61,144 bases of DNA, from positions 1 through 61,144 of the forward strand of contig JAOAFA010000076.1 of NCBI GenBank assembly GCA_026416535.1. Reading direction: 5' to 3'. The position numbers and the translations under genes were made by a program. Position 1 is the first letter of the stretch. Every line of letters begins with the position of its first letter. Positions 27,912 to 36,480 of this stretch are shown piece after piece. The stretch is from Deltaproteobacteria bacterium. GTDB taxonomy: Bacteria; Myxococcota; SpSt-1050. The notes below the pieces were generated by a model that did not search any database, was not told the origin of the DNA, and saw only the letters and a program-made list of their open reading frames with translations.

Positions 27912-29204
27912 ATGGTCAAGGCCGAAAAGGAGATTAGCTCACGAACCAAAAAAAGATCAGTATATGATTCTGTCAGGTTGCAGTTTGATAAAGCAGCAGA
28001 CTTAATGAATCTTGATTCGAACATCAGAAAAATTTTGTCTCACACACAAAATGAGATCGTAGTACACTTTCCCGTAAAAATGGATAACGGAAAAATTGAG
28101 ATGTTTACTGGTTATAGGGTTCAACACAATAACGTTTTAGGTCCTTACAAAGGTGGTTTAAGATTTCATCCAGACGTAGATATTGATGAAATAAGAGCAC
28201 TTGCTACATGGATGACTTGGAAATCTGCCATAGTTGACATACCTTTTGGGGGAGCAAAAGGCGGAATTCAAATTGATCCTTCAAAATATTCTATCTCAGA
28301 ACTCGAAAGAATATCAAGAAGATTTGCATTCGCCCTCGGAAATAATATAGGACCTGAATACGACATTCCAGCACCCGATGTAAATACAAATGCACAAATA
28401 ATGGCATGGATTCTAGATACATATCTCTCAATGGTACCAGCTAATGAAAGGCAAAGATGTATACATGTTGTCACAGGCAAACCCATCGAATCGGGTGGTT
28501 CACAAGGGAGAGAAAAGGCAACCGGACAGGGGGTTGTTTACTGTATAGAAGAATGGGCAAAGGATAAAAATTTCGATTTATCAAAGGCTACATATATTGT
28601 TCAAGGATTTGGTAATGTAGGAAGCTGGGCCTCAAAATTACTAAAGCTTAAAGGCTCAAGACTAATAGCTGTTCAAGATGTTACAGGAGCCATATTTAAT
28701 GAGCATGGTATAGATCCAGATGACTTAGCAATATTTGTGCAAAAGAATGGTGGCGTCAAGGGCTACCCAAATTCCAAAGTAATTGATTTTGAAACATTTA
28801 TCTCAACAAAAGCTGATATCTTTATACCTGCTGCATTAGAAAATCAAATTACAGATGAGACAGCTCCATTACTCAATGTTAAAATGGTTGCTGAGGGAGC
28901 CAATGGACCAACCACACCGGAAGGAGATTTAATACTAGCAAAAAGAGGAATTGACGTAATACCAGATATCCTATGCAATGCCGGTGGAGTTATTGTAAGC
29001 TACTTTGAATGGTTACAAAACAAACGATCAGAGTACTGGGAACTCGAAGAAGTAGATTGCAAATTAAGAAAAAAGATAATACCTGCATACAAAAAAGTTC
29101 GAGAGACAGCAAATGAATATAATACAGATTGGAGAACAGCTGCTTATATTGTTGCCTTAAGGCGCCTCGAAAAGGTATACCAAGAAAGAGGCATCTTCCC
29201 ATAA
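27912..29204 (+). CDS. gdhA: Glutamate dehydrogenase (Glu/Leu/Phe/Val family)
   Basis: The 430-residue enzyme has the substrate-binding block GPYKGGLRFHP, the catalytic region PFGGAKGGI, and a Rossmann domain opening with VQGFGNVGSWAS. It interconverts glutamate and 2-oxoglutarate plus ammonia in the cytoplasm. Length and motifs fit the hexameric catabolic or dual-cofactor branch (GudB/RocG-like) rather than the longer NADPH-specific enterobacterial form. I moved the start to 27912 because AAAGGAGG lies 7 bases before it; an in-frame ATG at 27852 would overlap the cysteine-rich gene. A strong terminator follows. The sigma-54 promoter upstream suggests nitrogen or carbon control. Confidence 0.95.
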   Translation: MVKAEKEISSRTKKRSVYDSVRLQFDKAADLMNLDSNIRKILSHTQNEIVVHFPVKMDNGKIEMFTGYRVQHNNVLGPYKGGLRFHPDVDIDEIRALATWMTWKSAIVDIPFGGAKGGIQIDPSKYSISELERISRRFAFALGNNIGPEYDIPAPDVNTNAQIMAWILDTYLSMVPANERQRCIHVVTGKPIESGGSQGREKATGQGVVYCIEEWAKDKNFDLSKATYIVQGFGNVGSWASKLLKLKGSRLIAVQDVTGAIFNEHGIDPDDLAIFVQKNGGVKGYPNSKVIDFETFISTKADIFIPAALENQITDETAPLLNVKMVAEGANGPTTPEGDLILAKRGIDVIPDILCNAGGVIVSYFEWLQNKRSEYWELEEVDCKLRKKIIPAYKKVRETANEYNTDWRTAAYIVALRRLEKVYQERGIFP

Positions 29205-29228
29205 GTTTTGGTAAACTAGCCTATCTAC

Positions 29229-29288
29229 TGCCCGGAGTTTAGCTATAAAACCCACAGCCTTTCCCTTTACTAAACCCGGGCATTTTTT
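29229..29288 (+). terminator. Rho-independent terminator after gdhA
   Basis: TGCCCGG (29229-29235) followed by AGTTTAG pairs with CTAAAC and CCGGGCA (29270-29282), giving a stem of about 13 bp with one bulged base, followed directly by TTTTTT. It is the clearest intrinsic terminator in the window. Confidence 0.85.
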
Positions 29289-29464
29289 ATGGTCCAAAAA
29301 TTAAATCCTAACCAAAACAAGAAAAATACGTATTAAACAAAAGTAATCATATACTAGTTCATACCTATGAAATCAAATCTTTTACCACCCATCATCCCCA
29401 AAACCCATACTTAATATAATGTAATGTTTGATAGACAAAAAATTTTATGTTATTTAAAGGGTTA

Positions 29465-30247
29465 ATGAGGATGTTATTATTTTTTACACTCTTGATTCTA
29501 CCAATAAAACTTGAGACATCAAAATTAGATCTTGATATCATAATAGATGGAGTAGAATACAAAAAATACGACCTAAAAAATTTCTCAAAATACGAGGGTG
29601 AGTTACACATCTTCAGGATTAACCCAATTAAAGTAAAGCCTGAAGTATACACAAGTAAAGAATACAATATCCAACCCCTAACTGCAGCCGAATGGTGTAA
29701 AAGGTTTAACCTAAATATTGCAACTAATCTAGGAATGTATCACAAAGATTTTTCTACACATGTTGGTTATTTAAGAAAAGAAAATTACATCAACAATCCC
29801 ACATTCAACACCTATAAATCTCTTTTACTAATGGATCCTACGGATAAGGATCTTCCTTATACAACAATTGCAGACATAGATAAGGAAAGTGAAAAAGAAC
29901 TTATGAACAAGTACAAAACTGTTGTCCAGAATTTAAGACTTATAAAAGGTAAAAGAATAAATGTGTGGAAAAAAACTAATCAATTATGGCCAGAGGCAGG
30001 CATAGGCATTGACAGTAAAAACAATATAATAATCTTCTTTACAGCAACTCCCATAACCATATTTGAACTTAATGAGATTCTCCTTAAGATACCAATGGAT
30101 ATAATCAAGGCTTTCCACACTGAAGGTGGTCCCCCAGCCAGCCTTTCAGTTCACATAAAAGATTTCCATCTTGACCTTTCCGGAAACATAACATCCAACA
30201 CACAAGAGCCAATACCAAACATCTTAGGATTTAGGATCCAAAGATAA
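29465..30247 (+). CDS. Exported phosphodiester glycosidase (NAGPA/DUF2233-like) domain protein
   Basis: The protein has about 260 residues with an N-terminal hydrophobic signal sequence (MRMLLFFTLLILP). The rest matches the phosphodiester glycosidase fold: TNLGMYHKDFSTHVGYL near residue 100, EAGIGID near 180, the strand NNIIIFFTATPITIFELNEIL, and AFHTEGGPPASL, the family's conserved GG-x-SA-like active-site region. Such proteins cleave N-acetylglucosamine-type phosphodiesters or sit in envelope glycan modules; the substrate is unknown. The ATG at 29465 follows AAAGGG; another in-frame ATG at 29447 adds six residues. Its last 24 bases overlap the decayed gene on the other strand. Confidence 0.8.
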   Translation: MRMLLFFTLLILPIKLETSKLDLDIIIDGVEYKKYDLKNFSKYEGELHIFRINPIKVKPEVYTSKEYNIQPLTAAEWCKRFNLNIATNLGMYHKDFSTHVGYLRKENYINNPTFNTYKSLLLMDPTDKDLPYTTIADIDKESEKELMNKYKTVVQNLRLIKGKRINVWKKTNQLWPEAGIGIDSKNNIIIFFTATPITIFELNEILLKIPMDIIKAFHTEGGPPASLSVHIKDFHLDLSGNITSNTQEPIPNILGFRIQR

Positions 30248-30731
30248 TTCATTTCTAATATATGTAATTTCGTCTTTTAATGCTAATAAAGTTTTAATCT
30301 CCTCATCAACTTTTTCCTCACTCTCTCCTATCATTCTTTCTGAATATTCTATTGCCGCATTTATACGGTCTATAAAGCCAAACACCATATTTTTAAAATT
30401 AGCTTCTATCCTTCTTCTGCTCTCAAGAACCCTAAGATTTATGTCTCCGTTATATCTGGAACAATTAGCATATATCAACCATTCCAAATAATCTTTCAAT
30501 TCGCCTTTCATTCTTTTTAACTTCACTTTCTTAGGCAAAAAAATTCCATAATTATACCTATGGGAGATGTTGATGTATACCTCATAAAATGGTGAAAATA
30601 AAAGTCACTCCTACTAATCATTGACACATCAATACCTTCAACTATCTGACCATACTCCTCTTTAATTGCTGAGCTATTTCTAAGACTCGCTTAACCCTTT
30701 TTTCCCTTATATTGTCTACTGATGTATGCAT
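30224..30731 (-). pseudogene. Decayed gene for a helical protein (possible dynamin-like C-terminal remnant)
   Basis: An open frame of 104 codons (30224-30538, TTG start, no ribosome site) encodes an all-helical, charged sequence. Reading further upstream, the same helical character continues in two other frames: DVSMISRSDFYFHHF up to MEFF, and before that REKRVKRVLEIAQ from an ATG at 30731. The frame changes fall at an A7 run (30537-30543) and near 30668-30672. Repairing both gives one continuous helical protein of about 170 residues. The pattern loosely recalls the C-terminal stalk of bacterial dynamin-like GTPases, but no GTPase domain is present. The visible ORF may still be translated as a small protein. 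Confidence 0.5.
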
Positions 30732-30734
30732 ATA

Positions 30735-30767
30735 ATGACCTCCTGCCTCATGTAAAGCAGGAGTCAT
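30735..30767. repeat. Strong hairpin, possible mobile-element end
   Basis: ATGACCTCCTGC (30735-30746) pairs with GCAGGAGTCAT (30757-30767), 11 bp with one bulged C and a 10-base loop. A more GC-rich stretch follows to about 30830, with a second small hairpin (CATCT/AGATG). Subterminal palindromes of this type mark IS200/IS605-type ends, but no transposase lies nearby. Confidence 0.4.
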
Positions 30768-31093
30768 CAGCCCGTATGGCGGTTATTGGAGGACCCCATC
30801 TCCGAAGATGAATTCAAAATATACTAATAATAAATTCATGTCAATATATAAAAATTAGCTAATACAAAATCTACACTTCGCCCACGAAATACCCAACTTT
30901 AATCCTAACCACAAAAAACATATAACTGTCTCAAAGTATTATTATTTATTCCAACTCAAAACACCATTATAAGAGAGAGAATAAAACATCCCTTTTGTTT
31001 AAATTGAAGAAGCAAGTCCACAGACCGGGATCAAAGACCAAACCCTCTAAAATTTTATTGGAAAATTATATAAAACCCACATGTTAACACAAA
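30768..31093. other. Intergenic region without a recognisable gene
   Basis: The first 60 bases are relatively GC-rich and lie beside the hairpin. The remainder, up to the end of the peroxiredoxin gene, is AT-rich with no ORF, RNA gene or clear promoter that I can support. Confidence 0.5.
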
Positions 31094-31705
31094 TTAAAAT
31101 TTACCTTTTCGTATAACATCCCCTACCCTACCCACAATATCTGGTGACGGTTTTAAGGTCTTATCACCCTCGCTCCATTTGGCCGGACATGCCTCATCTG
31201 GATGTTTAGAGAGATAGATATGAGCTTTAATCTTCCTTAAAAGTTCATCGGCATTTCTCCCAACATTATCATATGAAATTTCAATGCTTACAAGCTGCCC
31301 TTCAGGATTAAAGATAAAAGTTCCTCTTTTAGGAAGTCCTGTCTCTTCATCATACACTCCCAATAACTTAGCAATCTTTCCATTAGGATCGGCTCCCATA
31401 AGAAATTTCACGCCTTCCAATAGTGGTTCTGCATCCTTCCATGCAAGATGAACATATTTTGTATCAGCAGAAAATGACACGACCTCCACTCCATATCTTT
31501 TAAATTCCTCATACTTATCTGATAAATCTTTTAATTCCGTAGGACAGACAAAGGTAAAGTCTGCCGGATAAAAGAAGAAGACAAACCACTTCCCAGATTT
31601 TCGAAATTCAGATACGTCCTTCAAAACGAATTCCCTCTTATCAGGGTCATAAGCCTCAAACGAAAGATCAGGTAACTTTTGACCAATCCTTAAAATCTCA
31701 CTCAT
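31094..31705 (-). CDS. ahpC: 2-Cys peroxiredoxin (AhpC/Prx1 type)
   Basis: The 203 residues have the peroxidatic Cys54 in FTFVCPTEL and the resolving Cys173 in DEACPAKW, the typical 2-Cys arrangement. The enzyme reduces hydrogen peroxide and organic hydroperoxides using a thiol donor in the cytoplasm. Residues lining the active site (YPADFTFVCPTE, and an Arg after FMGADPNGKIAKLLGVY) are present. AAGGAGG precedes the ATG. No AhpF or thioredoxin gene is adjacent, so the electron donor is not shown here. It is transcribed alone and is divergent from radC across 185 bases. Confidence 0.95.
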   Translation of the reverse strand: MSEILRIGQKLPDLSFEAYDPDKREFVLKDVSEFRKSGKWFVFFFYPADFTFVCPTELKDLSDKYEEFKRYGVEVVSFSADTKYVHLAWKDAEPLLEGVKFLMGADPNGKIAKLLGVYDEETGLPKRGTFIFNPEGQLVSIEISYDNVGRNADELLRKIKAHIYLSKHPDEACPAKWSEGDKTLKPSPDIVGRVGDVIRKGKF

Positions 31706-31859
31706 AGTTAACCTCCTTTACTCCTTAATATAAGATTCCTATATACAAAAAACGTTTCAAAAAATCCCTCCATTTATTGGATATAAATCTAGCCTAATTT
31801 AAATTTCTGCTACCTCATTAACTCTCCCACCCTCTTTATAAAGAAAACACACTCTAAAA

Positions 31860-31875
31860 TGGAACAAAAATTGCT
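31860..31875 (+). promoter_or_regulatory. Candidate sigma-54 promoter overlapping an inverted repeat, before radC
   Basis: TGG (31860-31862), eight bases and TTGCT (31871-31875) have the correct -24/-12 spacing. The -12 part also lies in a small inverted repeat (ATTGCT/AGCAAT, 31870-31887). The predicted start of transcription would be only about 5 bases before the ATG. It may be coincidence. Confidence 0.3.
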
Positions 31876-31890
31876 AAAAGAAAGCAATTT

Positions 31891-32571
31891 ATGTTAGGTG
31901 ATTATTACTTTCATGAGGACATGCCCCGCGAGAGATTGTTAAAATACGGGGCAGATTACCTCAGCGATACTGAACTACTGGCAATCATCCTTAGAACTGG
32001 AAGCAAAAAATATGGCAACGTAATAGAATTATCTGGAAAGCTACTCAAAAGATTTGGTGGTTTAAATGGACTTGACAGGGCCAGCATAGCAGAAATATGC
32101 TCCATTAAAGGAATAGGTCGCACCAAAGCCATAGAAATCAAAGCTGCCATACAAATTGGAAAAAGGTTAAGTAGCAGTAAATTATTGGGCAAACCACTGA
32201 ATCAAAGCAGTAAAGTATTCGAATATCTAAAAGGAAAGTTTATCAATGAGACAAAAGAGATATTTATAGCCATTATATTAAATAATCAACTCAAACCTGT
32301 AAAAGAATTAACACTAACAATAGGCAATAATTCCTATTGTCCAATTGACCAAATATACATTATAAAAGAGACCATAAGAGAAGGTTTTACAAATCTAATA
32401 ATTGCTCATAATCATCCCTCGAATGAACCAGAACCAAGCTTAGACGATATTGAATTTACGCAGAAACTCGATAAATCTTGCAAATTAATAGGGATCAAAT
32501 TACTCGATCATATCATAATAGGGGGGAATTCTTATTACAGTTTTGCCGAGAAGAAATTACTCACTAGTTGA
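31891..32571 (+). CDS. radC: RadC family JAB-domain protein
   Basis: The 226 residues consist of an N-terminal helix-hairpin-helix region (SDTELLAIILRTGSK, SIKGIGRTKAIEIKAAIQIGKR) and a C-terminal MPN/JAB domain. The zinc-binding signature is HNHPS (His173, His175) with Asp186 following. RadC was named as a repair protein, but its biochemical role is unsettled; the JAB fold suggests a metal-dependent peptidase or nuclease-like activity. No good ribosome site precedes the ATG. Its last 15 bases overlap the convergent IHF-type gene. Confidence 0.93.
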   Translation: MLGDYYFHEDMPRERLLKYGADYLSDTELLAIILRTGSKKYGNVIELSGKLLKRFGGLNGLDRASIAEICSIKGIGRTKAIEIKAAIQIGKRLSSSKLLGKPLNQSSKVFEYLKGKFINETKEIFIAIILNNQLKPVKELTLTIGNNSYCPIDQIYIIKETIREGFTNLIIAHNHPSNEPEPSLDDIEFTQKLDKSCKLIGIKLLDHIIIGGNSYYSFAEKKLLTS

Positions 32572-32847
32572 TTTTTCATTTATTTTTTTCTTCAGTTCTC
32601 TGCCTGCCCTAAATACAGGCAACTTTTTGGGAGCCACAACAATCTTTTCACCAGTATTCGGATTGCGCCCCATATATGATTTATAAGATTTCGTAAAAAA
32701 TGAACCAAATCCCCTTATTTCTATTCTTTTCCCAACTTTGAGCGACTGAATAATAAAGTCAAAAAATGACTCAACAAGCAACTCTGCTTTTCTATATGGA
32801 ATATTATTCGTTTCACTCAAAATCTGAATCAAATCTGATTTGTTCAT
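32557..32847 (-). CDS. HU/IHF-family DNA-binding protein
   Basis: The 96 residues match HU/IHF subunits: an N-terminal dimerisation helix pair (MNKSDLIQILSE), the core IEIRGFGSFF, the DNA-inserting arm GRNPNTGEKI and the C-terminal FRAGRELKKKI. The arm and spacing are closer to IHF alpha than to HU, but the assignment is by eye. It bends DNA and assists sigma-54 promoters, phage integration or nucleoid structure. Many sigma-54 activators are encoded in this window, so an IHF role would fit. A consensus-like promoter precedes it, and GAGGTGA lies before the ATG. Confidence 0.9.
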   Translation of the reverse strand: MNKSDLIQILSETNNIPYRKAELLVESFFDFIIQSLKVGKRIEIRGFGSFFTKSYKSYMGRNPNTGEKIVVAPKKLPVFRAGRELKKKINEKSTSE

Positions 32848-32870
32848 CTCATTTCACCTCTGATAAATTT

Positions 32871-32899
32871 ATAATGTAAATAAAATAATGCATTGTCAA
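32871..32899 (-). promoter_or_regulatory. Sigma-70 promoter for the IHF/HU gene
   Basis: On the minus strand, TTGACA (32899-32894), a 17-base spacer, then CATTAT (32876-32871). Transcription would start near 32864, about 17 bases ahead of the ATG at 32847. Confidence 0.6.
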
Positions 32900-33123
32900 G
32901 TTAAAATTCTTCCACTTATAATTCAGTTTTTCAAGGTGCCAAATATTTAACTAGAAAAAGCAAATATTTTGACTCCTATTAAGACTAAACAAATGATAAC
33001 TAAGTCTATTACATCACACAACCTATAAATAAGATTAACTATAAGCCATGTGCATTTTATGAATGAAAATTCGCCTAACTCAAAATTCCCAAATAATCAA
33101 CCAATTTCAACGATTCATTAAAG
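32900..33123. other. AT-rich intergenic stretch before the tRNA genes
   Basis: It is bounded by the IHF promoter on one side and the tRNA promoter on the other. A 61-codon open frame beginning at 33063 overlaps tRNA-Arg and is not credible. I see nothing else. Confidence 0.5.
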
Positions 33124-33152
33124 TTGACAATGTTAAAATTTATATTTATTTA
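33124..33152 (+). promoter_or_regulatory. Probable promoter of the tRNA pair
   Basis: A perfect TTGACA (33124-33129) and a 17-base spacer lead to a TATTTA sequence (33147-33152), a weak -10 match in an AT-rich run. It sits 15 bases before tRNA-Arg, the usual distance for tRNA promoters. Confidence 0.5.
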
Positions 33153-33167
33153 TCAATGTTTGATGTT

Positions 33168-33241
33168 GCGCCCGTAGCTCAACTGGATAGAGCGTTGGAC
33201 TTCGAATCCGAAGGTCGCCCGTTCGAGTCGGGCCGGGCGCG
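33168..33241 (+). tRNA. trnR-UCG: tRNA-Arg(UCG)
   Basis: The cloverleaf is complete: acceptor GCGCCCG with CGGGCGC, D-arm GCTC/GAGC, anticodon stem TTGGA/TCCGA with loop CTTCGAA (anticodon TCG at 33202-33204), and T-arm GCCCG/CGGGC with loop TTCGAGT. It is 74 bases long, and CCA is not encoded. It reads CGA codons, which are rare in this AGA-rich sequence. Confidence 0.95.
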
Positions 33242-33257
33242 TATATAATTAGGGATT

Positions 33258-33337
33258 GCGAGAGTGGCGGAACTGGCAGACGCACCAGACTTAGGATCTG
33301 GCGGGAAACCGTGGGGGTTCAACTCCCCCCTCTCGCA
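33258..33337 (+). tRNA. trnL-UAG: tRNA-Leu(UAG)
   Basis: Acceptor GCGAGAG pairs with CTCTCGC; the anticodon stem CCAGA/TCTGG carries loop CTTAGGA (anticodon TAG at 33292-33294). A class II variable arm is present, and the T-arm is GGGGG/CCCCC with loop TTCAACT. CCA is not encoded. It follows tRNA-Arg by 16 bases and precedes the trigger factor gene by 31 bases, a tRNA-tig linkage. Confidence 0.95.
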
Positions 33338-33368
33338 CTTCACTAAAATTTACGAGGAGTCTTAATAT

Positions 33369-34601
33369 ATGAAAGTAAAAACAAAAGATATCAAACTCGA
33401 AGAGATTAGCCAAATAGAAAGAAGGCTTATAGTTGAAATTGACCCGGAATATTATAAAGAGGAACTAGAAAAGACGTACAAGGAGTTAATGAAAAATGTT
33501 GCCATAAAAGGCTTTAGGCCTGGGAAAGCACCAAGGTCCATTATAGAAAAATTATATGGCTCTGCAATAAAAGAAGAGGTCATACACAGAATTGAAAAAG
33601 AATTTATTCAAGAATATGTTGAAGAAAATAAAATTGAAATAGTTTCTCCAATAACACCTCATTATATTCATAATGACAACGATCTTAGATTCGAATTCAA
33701 ATTCGAGGTCAAACCTCTCATTGTTCCAACAAATTATCGAGGAATCGAAGTAAAAGGTAAAAAAATAACTATAAATGATGAAGAGGTAGATTCAGTTTTA
33801 AACGACATTGTTGACAGATATTCCAATCTAGTTCCTAAAGAAAGCGACACTATACAACCCGGCGATTTTGTCAAATTTACAATTATCTCTCATAAAGATA
33901 AAAAGATGAATAACAAACCAATTTATGTTGAATTAAATGAGAAAAAGACGAAGAAATTTATAATAGATGCCTTAATAGGAAAGAAACTTAATGAAGAAAT
34001 AGAAGTTAACACAAATGAAGACTCAGAAGAAAAAATGAAAATTAGAATAGATGAGATAAAAAAAGTGGAGAGACCGGAGCTAAATGACGAGTTTGTAAAG
34101 AAATATCTGCAAATGGAGTCATTAGATCTCCTTAAAAAGGATGTAGCTGAAAGAATAAAACAAAGAAAGGAGAATGAAGAGAAAGTTGAGAGATTCGAAA
34201 ACATAATAAAAGAAATTATTGCCAGAAATCCATTTCCGGTGCCCCCTTCCATGATTTCAAGGGCAATCGACAAACATATACATGATTTGGAAAACTCCTC
34301 AAATCGTAAATTTTCAAGGGAAGAATATGAAGCAATTGCAAATTCAATTAGAGATAACATAACTTATGAAATTCAAAAACTCCTAATCATGGAGTCAATA
34401 GGGAAGCTTGAAGGTATTGATATAAACGATGATGATTTGGAGGCACACTTCAAAAGGATCGCTGATGAATCCGGCGAAAACGTTATAAAAGTAAAGGCCT
34501 ATTACGAAAAAAATAACCTCATAGAAGATTTAAAATCAGATCTTCGATTCAACAAGATAAAGGAATTTTTAATAAACGAAGCAAACATTACTGTTGAATA
34601 G
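33369..34601 (+). CDS. tig: Trigger factor, ribosome-associated chaperone and prolyl isomerase
   Basis: The 410 residues have the ribosome-binding N-domain with the signature GFRPGKAPRSIIEKLYG (about 48-64; the GFRxGxxP motif), an FKBP-type PPIase segment (about 155-250) and a helical C-terminal cradle rich in Lys and Glu. Trigger factor binds nascent chains at the exit tunnel. The PPIase segment is short and lacks part of the usual FKBP active-site sequence (there is no clear GxxIPGFE), so isomerase activity is doubtful. GAGGAG lies before the ATG. It is directly followed by clpP, clpX and lon, the conserved protein-quality-control order. Confidence 0.94.
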   Translation: MKVKTKDIKLEEISQIERRLIVEIDPEYYKEELEKTYKELMKNVAIKGFRPGKAPRSIIEKLYGSAIKEEVIHRIEKEFIQEYVEENKIEIVSPITPHYIHNDNDLRFEFKFEVKPLIVPTNYRGIEVKGKKITINDEEVDSVLNDIVDRYSNLVPKESDTIQPGDFVKFTIISHKDKKMNNKPIYVELNEKKTKKFIIDALIGKKLNEEIEVNTNEDSEEKMKIRIDEIKKVERPELNDEFVKKYLQMESLDLLKKDVAERIKQRKENEEKVERFENIIKEIIARNPFPVPPSMISRAIDKHIHDLENSSNRKFSREEYEAIANSIRDNITYEIQKLLIMESIGKLEGIDINDDDLEAHFKRIADESGENVIKVKAYYEKNNLIEDLKSDLRFNKIKEFLINEANITVE

Positions 34602-34612
34602 ATGGAGGATAA

Positions 34613-35209
34613 ATGAATTCATTGATACCTTTTGTTATTGAACAGACGAGTAAAGGAGAAAGATCCTTTGACATATTCTCCAGATTACTTAAAGATAGAG
34701 TAATCTTTTTGGGTGGACATATTGATGATGATATGGCTAATGTTGTTATAGCCCAAATACTATTTTTGGAATCAGAGGATCCCGACAAAGACATATATCT
34801 ATATATCAACAGCCCCGGAGGGTCAGTTACTGCAGGACTTGCTATATATGACACAATGCAGTACGTAAAGCCTGATATTAGCACAATATGTATTGGGCAG
34901 GCAGCAAGTATGGCAGCAGTACTACTCTGTGCCGGCACTAAAGGCAAGCGATTATCTCTACCACATAGCAGGATACTAATCCATCAACCGATGGGAGGTA
35001 TTCAAGGACAGGCAACAGATATTGAGATACACGCACGAGAAATTGTAAAGATCAAACATACAATCAACAAAATAATAGCCAAACATACCGGGATGGATAT
35101 TTCAAAAGTTGAAAAAGACACAGAACGTGATTATTTTATGGATGCTGAGGAGGCGTTGGCATATAGGATAATTGACAATATTTATACAACAAGAAAGTCT
35201 CCCAAATAG
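34613..35209 (+). CDS. clpP: ATP-dependent Clp protease proteolytic subunit
   Basis: The 198 residues include the catalytic Ser99 ([11 protein letters not shown]), His124 (ILIHQPMGG) and an Asp in the [16 protein letters not shown] segment. [19 protein letters not shown] is the conserved substrate-channel region. ClpP forms a 14-subunit chamber that degrades proteins fed by ClpX, whose gene follows after 11 bases. Only a short propeptide precedes [11 protein letters not shown]. The ribosome site GGAGG lies before the ATG. Confidence 0.98.
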   Translation: MNSLIPFVIEQTSKGERSFDIFSRLLKDRVIFLGGHIDDDMANVVIAQILFLESEDPDKDIYLYINSPGGSVTAGLAIYDTMQYVKPDISTICIGQAASMAAVLLCAGTKGKRLSLPHSRILIHQPMGGIQGQATDIEIHAREIVKIKHTINKIIAKHTGMDISKVEKDTERDYFMDAEEALAYRIIDNIYTTRKSPK

Positions 35210-35220
35210 AATGAGGTATT

Positions 35221-36480
35221 ATGGTGGCAGATAAAAGAAATAACAGAATTGAGTATTGTTCGTTTTGTGGCAGAAGTGATAGAGAGGTAAAGAAGCTTAT
35301 CGCTGGACCCGGTGTAAGTATTTGTAGCGATTGCGTAATGCAATGCGAATCAATAATTGATGACTACGATCCATATGCCTCTATCGATGATGGGATAATG
35401 GATATTCCAACACCGGCAGAGATAAAATCCATCCTTGATGAATATGTAATAGGGCAGGAACGAGCAAAAAAGATCTTATCTGTTGCGGTACATAATCATT
35501 ATAGAAGAATCACTCAGTCCGAATACGATAAGGACTCAGATGTTGAATTTCAAAAAAGTAATATACTTCTTGTTGGACCAACTGGCTGTGGTAAAACACT
35601 CCTAGCTGAGACACTAGCCAAAATACTAAAGGTCCCTTTCGCCATTGCTGATGCCACAACACTTACAGAGGCAGGTTATGTCGGAGATGATGTTGAAAAT
35701 ATTATTCACGCACTTCTAATTAAAGCCAATGATGATGTAGCAAAGGCACAGAAGGGAATTGTATATATAGATGAGATTGACAAGATTGCCAAAAAGGCTG
35801 ACTCACCATCCATAACACGTGATGTATCGGGAGAAGGCGTTCAGCAGGCTTTACTCAGAATGCTTGAAGGAACAATAACAAATGTACCACCTAAAGGTGG
35901 TCGTAAACACCCACAACATGATTACATCCAAGTTGATACTACAAACATCCTATTCATCTGTGGAGGAGCATTTGCTGGCATCGAAAATATAATATCCCGA
36001 AGACTTACAAGTAGTGCTGCAGGCTTTGGTGCAAAGATTATATCCAAAAAAAATACCAGATTAGGCGAGATACTTAGAAATATTACTACAGATGACCTAA
36101 TCAAATTTGGAATGATACCAGAGCTTATAGGTAGATTACCCATAATCGCGACAGTCGATGACCTGGATGAGAACGACCTAATAAATGTTTTGACTAAACC
36201 CAAAGATGCAATAATTAAACAATACATCAAGCTCTTCGAAGCTGAAAAGATAACCTTAAGATTTACTGAGAAAGCCCTTAAAGAGATTGCGAGAATAGCT
36301 ATTAGCAAAAGGACAGGGGCCCGCGGACTCAGATCAATAATAGAAAAGGCTCTTTTGGAAACCATGTTTTGTCTACCTTCGTTAAAAGGCATAAATTCAA
36401 TCACCATAGATGAAGAAATAATTAAAAGTGGGGGTTATCCAATTGAAATTTTAAGCAGGAGAGATGTAAAAAGTGGCTGA
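35221..36480 (+). CDS. clpX: ATP-dependent Clp protease ATP-binding subunit ClpX
   Basis: The 419 residues start with the ClpX zinc finger (Cys13, Cys16, Cys35, Cys38), then an AAA+ module with Walker A GPTGCGKT (119-126), Walker [10 protein letters not shown], and the IGF-type loop region that docks onto ClpP (the [13 protein letters not shown] block precedes it). It unfolds tagged proteins and passes them to ClpP. The start is an ATG directly after a GAGGT element. Its last 8 bases overlap lon. Confidence 0.97.
   Translation: MVADKRNNRIEYCSFCGRSDREVKKLIAGPGVSICSDCVMQCESIIDDYDPYASIDDGIMDIPTPAEIKSILDEYVIGQERAKKILSVAVHNHYRRITQSEYDKDSDVEFQKSNILLVGPTGCGKTLLAETLAKILKVPFAIADATTLTEAGYVGDDVENIIHALLIKANDDVAKAQKGIVYIDEIDKIAKKADSPSITRDVSGEGVQQALLRMLEGTITNVPPKGGRKHPQHDYIQVDTTNILFICGGAFAGIENIISRRLTSSAAGFGAKIISKKNTRLGEILRNITTDDLIKFGMIPELIGRLPIIATVDDLDENDLINVLTKPKDAIIKQYIKLFEAEKITLRFTEKALKEIARIAISKRTGARGLRSIIEKALLETMFCLPSLKGINSITIDEEIIKSGGYPIEILSRRDVKSG

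Noticed and set aside
29392-29667. 91-codon ORF on the minus strand
   Set aside because: It overlaps the signal sequence of the NAGPA-like gene in antisense and has no ribosome site or known features.
30540-31093. CRISPR or other repeat array near the hairpin
   Set aside because: The hairpin occurs once, there are no regularly spaced repeats, and no cas genes are seen anywhere in the window.
33063-33248. 61-codon ORF on the plus strand
   Set aside because: It runs across the whole of tRNA-Arg(UCG) and has no ribosome site, so it is an accidental frame.
35922-36407. 161-codon ORF on the minus strand
   Set aside because: It is fully antisense to the conserved clpX gene and shows no family features.
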